Shown in pieces: positions 58,101-64,000 of a stretch of 64,000 bases of DNA. Positions within the stretch are counted from its first letter, which is position 1. Each line of letters starts with the position of its first letter. This stretch comes from Piscicola geometra (lineage: Eukaryota; Annelida; Clitellata; Hirudinida; Piscicolidae): the NCBI GenBank assembly GCA_943735955.1, contig OX030957.1:32501-96500 (forward strand), written 5' to 3'. Both the position numbers and the translations under genes were made by a program. The notes under the pieces are model-generated. The model saw only the letters and a program-made list of their open reading frames with translations. It had not been told where the DNA came from and did not search any database.

Positions 58101-60315
58101 TTAATTTAAAGTATTATTTGTTCTTTTTCATCCGAGACTTTTAAAGAATAATAATAATAAATCAAGTTAAGTGCTTTTGAAAAGTGTATTTCTTTCAAGT
58201 TGCGAAAGTATTGTGAAATGTAAACTGAAGAAGATGAATCGAAATGTTGAGACTGGAAGGAAAAGAATTGAGCGTGATTGAAAAACTTCTCAATGCTTAA
58301 GACTCTTAAGTTAAAAGGGTGAAAGTGAAACAGATTTTAACGCTTAATTTTCATTGAAACTACATAGTGTACTGAATATAGTGTAATTTGATACAATACG
58401 AAGTTCATTAAAAACTGTAAAAACTTTTTTCTGATTTTTTAAATTGTCTTTTTCATTTCATCATCTTATTTAGACAATTATAACACATGGTTCTTTTACA
58501 ATCTTAAGTAAATTCGTTTTGATTTATGAAAATGTGTCAAAGGTAAGCTGAGTAAAAAGATTTTTTGTATATTTGAAATAATTATTTTTCCTCTAAAGCT
58601 GAGAAAATAGAACTCCCGAATTCATTTGTTCAAATCTTACGAGAGCCCAACGGAATTTATAAATAAAAAGTCCAAAACTGAAAATTTAACGGCATTTTAT
58701 TTAAAGGTTCAAACTATTTACATTTATTTATTATATAGCAAACTTCTTGTTGTTTTTGTGCTGCATGTATGCTGCTAGTGTAGTACTTTAGTTTGTGTCG
58801 AGTAGGACTTGGCACTAAATCAGGGCAAGCACTCATTAGCTGCCCCGCCCACTCCTAGTTGTTCATCATTTCAATGCCACAACGCAAACATTCAACAGTC
58901 CTAGATTTCCTCAGAATTGCATGCTTATCTTTATAGCTTTATAGGTTTTTAATCTTTTATATGAGTATTGAAACATAAAATAAATAGTATTACTTCAAGA
59001 TTTAAACTTGATTTAACTGCAGAAATAAATTATTCGATGGGATTACTTCGCTGGAATTTAATTTTGGGGAATTGAAAAGGCATCAGACCATTCAGTCTTT
59101 CATATGCAAACCTTCATTTGCAATGCTTGTGTTAAAAACATATTTTTAAAATGAAATTTATTTTTATAAACTTCCGCTAAAAATCTCTCAGGATTCTTAG
59201 TATGCTCATTATAAAAGATAAAAAGCATGGGAAGGACTTACAATACCCTTGAGCAGTTTCCAGATTCTTGGTTCGAGCCGCAGAGGCATATTCCTCATGA
59301 AAAAGATAGTTCTTTTCCAGAAAAGCTTATTCCCTTATTTATATGGCAATGATATACCTTAGTGCTTTTAAATAACTAGATCGGTACTTTAGAGCTCGAA
59401 ACACTCAAAAAATAAGAATACTAAAGAAGAAGAAAACATTGCAAAAATAAGTTGTCCGTGAGGGAAGCAACGAGTAGTATTTTTATTGAAGTTTTGTGAT
59501 TTAATCACTTCAAACTTTCTGCTCCTCGCATCTTCGCACCATTAATCACCCTCGCTTCAAGCTCACTGCCATTTACCAGCGAGCGCTTGCTACAATTACT
59601 GAACACACCAGCAACTTACAGCACTCATTTCTCTCCGAGTGACAGCCATTACCGTTGCTCCAACAATCGCTCGCCAGCATGGACATCTCACAATTCATTC
59701 CTGCAACTCCAATTTTTTAAACTTTTAAAGGTTCAATCGACAAGATTTTCAAGTCTTTAGTTTCATTTTGGCCTTTCACGCTTAATTATTTCAAAATTAT
59801 TTTTTTGTTTGAATAAAGCATCAGAAAGATACGTCAATGAAAAATTATAATTATTTAACTTTTCCTGAAATTCTTCAATGGTTTACAAGAAGTGAAACGT
59901 AGACGACAAATAAGAATATTTGAGGTTCAGAACTTTTTAAAGAAACAACGTATCAAAAAGAAGGAAACCGAGACAGAGTATTTTCATCATGGCATGAATG
60001 AGTCCTTTACTTTATTGGGCTAATTGAATGTTTTATGGGACAGAACTCATGTTAGAGCCTTAGAGATCTGAAGCAAAGACATAAAGAGGACTATACATGG
60101 GTAGAAATTTGGCTTAATGAACAATTAATACAAGAAAATAAAAGTTGCACTTGAGATGTGAGTAATTCTCGAGAGACTGTGGCTTAGGCATAGAATTATT
60201 TATCTTGTTCTAAAAATAAATACAAATTTTTATTAATCTATTTTTTCACGTTTGACAAATTTCGAATAAGTATTTTTGGATTTACATAAAATCTTTCTTA
60301 GAAATAAGTTTAATC
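55131..60315. other. AT-rich non-coding stretch
   Basis: No supported gene or element. Around 59260-59285 a GGTTCGAGCCG next to GCAGAGG resembles a tRNA B-box and shares GCCGCAGAGG with 20437-20446. That is too little to call an element. Confidence 0.4.
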
Positions 60316-60492
60316 AAATAAATAATTGAGCACAAATATTTCTTTAAAATCGTTAGTGAAGACACTCTACATCACAATGCATGTTTATCCTCCCTCGATT
60401 TGAAGAGATTATTATGCCAGATCACTGAGAGTTCATACACAGCACGAGCAAGAAGATAATGATGGGAGGGTGCGAGGAAGAGATGGAGATGA
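60316..60492. repeat. Dispersed repeat of about 175 bp, copy 2 (inverted)
   Basis: Reverse complement of 7819-7996 with only a handful of differences by eye. It abuts the tail of a SINE copy. Confidence 0.85.
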
Positions 60493-60752
60493 TAATAATA
60501 GTAATAATATTAGTTATGAACATTATTATAGGGGCGTATAACCCGAACGGGCTTCCAGGCCACTTAGGCTGCATATTTTCATTTGCGCCTTTTTTTTACT
60601 AGGGAATTGGTTGCACTTGAACCTAAGACCTTTCATTAATGGTCAAGCCGAGAGTCGTTGCCGAATCAGCTACCCGTTCACCCATGGGCTACTAGGGCAT
60701 CGGTTGCACTGGAACCTAGAACCGAGAGTCGTTTCCCACTCGGCTTCCTGTT
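60493..60752 (-). mobile_element. tRNA-derived SINE, copy 2, with second head (dimer)
   Basis: Same body as the copy at 33.9 kb (CCGTTCGGGTTATACGCC, GGTTCAAGTGC, TAGCTGATTCGG). Beyond the head lies a further partial head (60681-60750) with its own AGCCGAGTGGG and GGTTCCAGTGC, so two units are fused head to tail. Confidence 0.75.
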
Positions 60753-62470
60753 TTCAAATATTTTTATGTATATTTTCATAATCAGAGAAATGTTAGTACA
60801 TTGACAAAAAGTTTGATTTATAAACAATGTTTTTAATGTGTTTATTTATGAGAAAAAAATTAACAAAAACAAATCAATAATGGCAAATAAATGATTGTGC
60901 ACTTCTATTCTAAGGTTTAAATGTTTATTAATCTATAAATATTATTTTAAAATTGTGTACTAACTTTTTCCACTATTAGTCTTAGAATTCATTCATTTAG
61001 GAAATTGTATAAATCAAATGAGTGAAAGAAGAAAACAAATCGCATGCAACTTGTTTTTGGCAGTATTTTCTTTCAGCACAACAAATTAATGTGTTAATTC
61101 CTATTGAATTTATATCTATAGCGATTTGTGCAACGCTTTAGAGATTTAGTGGTGAGGCAACTGGACGTGTAAGATATATTAGGGACGCAACAGATCAAGT
61201 CTCAGGCCCTGGAGGCCCTTGCCTTTCTTACATATCTATTTTATATATCGAATATATATGTTACTTGGAAAATGCCCTATTGAACCGTTCGACATTCTCA
61301 CAACCAATTCAATCAATTTCTCAAAATCTTTCACTGAAATTAGGTTCAGAGTCTGAACTTCAGACATGAATTATAATTCAACCATTTTCATTTTATTTAC
61401 TGATTTTTTTTGACATTTGATATTAATTCCTATTTTTATTACTTTTAAATAGAATTTTCGTTTTCAAGCTTAAAATCACCTACATTATTCTCATCACTTT
61501 ATAAGTATTATAAAAATAGAAAAAATAGAAGGTTGTTTTCAAAAAATGAAGAACCAACAAAATGTCCATTTAAAAAGATGTTTTTCTTTTTAGTTTAATA
61601 TCAAATGTGTAGCACAAAATCTTAAAAAATACTGAAAAACTGCTTGAGGATGTTTGCTCATTTGCTGGAAAAGTAAATTACAATCAGATGCACTAATTGT
61701 TCTCGTAGGATTTGCAGAACTCTTTTGTCTAACTTCAATTTCGTAAAATACCAAATAATTATAAAAACTAATTCAGAAACAGCAGCTCATAAATCCGAAA
61801 GGCTCTCAAAGTTTCCAAATGATCGACAAATAAAAATAATAATTTTTTTAAATAGGTATTTTTACTTTTTAATGGCTGTATTTCATTGCTTCATTCGTCT
61901 TTTATATAACGATCGAGCTTTCCAGCATCTTAGTCTCACTCTGATGGCTTTGGGAAAACGGCGTTTGAAGTGAAGCGCTAAATAAATTGGTCTATTTAAC
62001 ACAGGTCCTGTAGAGATCAATTTAAATTTAACTTTTAAAATAAAATTTAAATTCATGAAATGTGAAACTTTAAAAAAATATTTTATAGAACAAGTTGTAA
62101 TTAAAGAAATAGTTCATTTTTTGAGTAAAAATCCTTAAATTAAGAAAACATTAATTTCGTTGAAACGTTTACATCCAAGATTTTTTTGAGCAAAAATATT
62201 CTCCGAATATGTCATGGAAGCCTTCAAAAGAAAAGCTTTATTGCGATTGTAAAAACAAGATGAGCAGCTTTGAGATGCAAAAGTTGAGGAGAGCTTGCTG
62301 ATGTGGTGGTGGCTGACGCTTGGGGAGTTTGGAGCGGCAATTTGTTGAGACATTTATTTTCATCCGAAAATCACTCTGAATCTCTACAAAACATTCAACG
62401 ATTTTGCTTGCTTCGAAGTCTGCAGGCAATGATGCAGCGAGGAGATGAGCGAACGACTCATTCTCCGTCT
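60753..62470. other. AT-rich non-coding stretch
   Basis: Nothing recognisable was found beyond short chance frames. Confidence 0.4.
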
Positions 62471-62766
62471 TGCAGCGTCCTTCAATCCTTCAATCCTTCA
62501 ATCCTTCAATCCTTCAATCCTTCAATCCTTCACTCCTTCAATCCTTCAATCCTTCACTCCTTCAATCCTTCAATCCTTCAATCCTTCAATCCTTCAATCC
62601 TTCAATCCTTCACTCCTTCAATCCTTCAATCCTTCAATCCTTCACTCCTTCAATCCTTCAATTCTTCAATCCTTCAACCCTTCAATCCTTCAATCCTTCA
62701 ATCCTTCAATCCTTCAGTCCTTCAATCCTTCAATCCTTCAATCCTTCAATCCTTCAATCCTTCAAT
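62471..62766. repeat. (CTTCAATC)n 8-bp satellite, about 37 copies
   Basis: Almost pure CTTCAATC units with occasional CTTCACTC. All three plus-strand frames stay open because the octamer has no stop in any register. Confidence 0.97.
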
Positions 62767-63405
62767 GCTTGAATGCCGCTTTGTAAGAAGTAAAAACAAA
62801 TGACGTTTTTGAGGAAATATGCTACTCAGTGGACAAACAACATAAACACAGCGAGAAAGTCAATGGCGGCTTTAAGACTTAAAGTTTAAGTACTTGTCAT
62901 ACAAACTCTGCAAGAATTCTATAATTCTGTAAACGAAAAACCGTTGTAAAACTACAATTATTTAAAATTCACGAATTTTTTGAATAGATGAAAATCGACA
63001 CTTTTCTACAAATGTAGTGGCATAGTGGAGCTTTCACTCGAGGCTCTTTCGAATAAAAGATGTCGAAGGAAACTAATTGTAAGAGGGAAAGTAAATTATA
63101 AAATTACAAAATACACACAACAACGAGCGCAAACAAGTCTGTTCCCGTTCAAATCGCTTATATTCCTTATTTCGCGCAGGCATCTTTCAACTAATCCATT
63201 CATGCATGCGAAAAGAATTTATGTTTTGCCATAAATTCACAAGCACTGGAGATGCCCCTGAAGCCATTTTACACTTGTTTTGTCTTCAAAATCACAATTT
63301 ATTATTTTTTTATTAAATACTTTCATAAACTCCCATTTTAAAACATTTTAATCTTCTCGATTATTAGGAAAGTGTCAAAGGATATTTAATCTTGTTGCAA
63401 AGTGA

Positions 63406-63810
63406 TCATTTTTTTGCTTCTCGAGATGAATTGTTTTTGAGTGGAATTCCGCTTTTATATTTTTCAAAGGTATTTGTAAACTTTTCAATTCGTACTTTTG
63501 TTAATGCATCCCCATCTGCATTGTCGATTTTGAAACTTTTGGAGATTTCAAAGCATTCAAACACTGGCCTGCGTCTTTTTGCCTCTGCGGTCTTCTCTTC
63601 TGGGCCATCGCAGCACCATTTCCTTATAAAGTCGTTCTCCTCTCTCCATTCATGTTCTTCCTTGCAGTATGCCATCGTACTTCCAACACAGCTTAAATTG
63701 CCCAAGTTCTCGCACTGCAGCAAGCGATCTCTCTCCACACCGGCTTGTCTTGAGTGGAGCACCTTTTCTGATACATCATCATTTTCTTTTAAGGACTCAT
63801 TGATTTTTCA
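63406..63810 (-). CDS. Unassigned Cys-containing reading frame (possible last exon)
   Basis: A minus-strand frame of about 130 codons ending at 63406 looks protein-like: LLQCENLGNLSCVGSTMAYC, NDFIRKWCCDGPEEKT, FKIDNADGDALTKVRIEKF. It has six cysteines in a cluster, then a charged tail. No good start codon or acceptor could be fixed; a stop lies just upstream near 63820. The opposite strand also has a 189-codon frame (63392-63961) that looks less protein-like. Family not recognised. Confidence 0.35.
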
Positions 63811-64000
63811 ATGGCGACTCTTACCGGAGAGTTTGTTTCAACTTTTTTCAATTGTAGCTTCTTATGAAATCTCTCTTTGCCTTGTCACCACTTTGAGAAG
63901 CAGGGCTCGTGTAGACATCGTAAGACTTCCAATAAAACTACAAAGTACCAAGCCTCTTTGAGTCATAATACACGTTTTTCATGGGTTTGAGGTTTAAAAA

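Noticed and set aside
62303..62803. Three overlapping FNPSILQS-type frames
   Set aside because: Product of the octamer satellite, open in every register.

Overview
The window is AT-rich animal DNA. Genes are split by GT-AG introns of 73 nt to several kb, and microsatellites, LINEs, tRNA-derived SINEs and DNA transposons are common. The gene content (a turtle/IgSF9 receptor, an AHCYL-type protein, secreted C-type lectins) points to an invertebrate bilaterian, probably a protostome. I cannot place it more closely. All gene models were built by hand from reading frames, splice sites and phase agreement, with family resemblance judged from memory.

Layout. (1) About 0.3-2.3 kb, plus strand: 3' half of an adenosylhomocysteinase-like (AHCYL/IRBIT-type) gene. 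Its last exon codes only the final Arg-Tyr-stop, and a hAT-like element sits directly on the preceding splice donor. (2) 4.5-16.0 kb, minus strand: three C-type lectin genes. Two are recent tandem duplicates with EPN and WND sugar-binding motifs and Thr/Gly low-complexity stalks coded by microsatellites. The third has lost both motifs and carries about 95 copies of a 9-residue Asn-glycosylation repeat. (3) 17.8-49.9 kb, minus strand: an 18-exon turtle/IgSF9-family adhesion receptor (five Ig domains, two FN3, one TM helix, short tail ending in a PDZ-type motif), lacking only its signal-peptide exon. All 18 exons join in phase. Ig3 and Ig4 each hold a 150-180-residue low-complexity insertion, and two introns appear to use GC donors. 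(4) 49.9-64 kb: mostly non-coding, with a CpG-rich island at 54.7-55.1 kb, satellites, SINE copies and one unassigned Cys-containing reading frame at the right end.

Mobile DNA lies mainly in the receptor introns: a well-preserved Merlin transposon with 8-bp target-site duplication, several 5'-truncated L2/CR1-like LINEs (down to 56-bp tails) and a tRNA-derived SINE family. Recurring themes are microsatellites at or inside exon boundaries and extracellular domains enlarged by low-complexity sequence. No prokaryotic system, CRISPR array or viral gene was seen.
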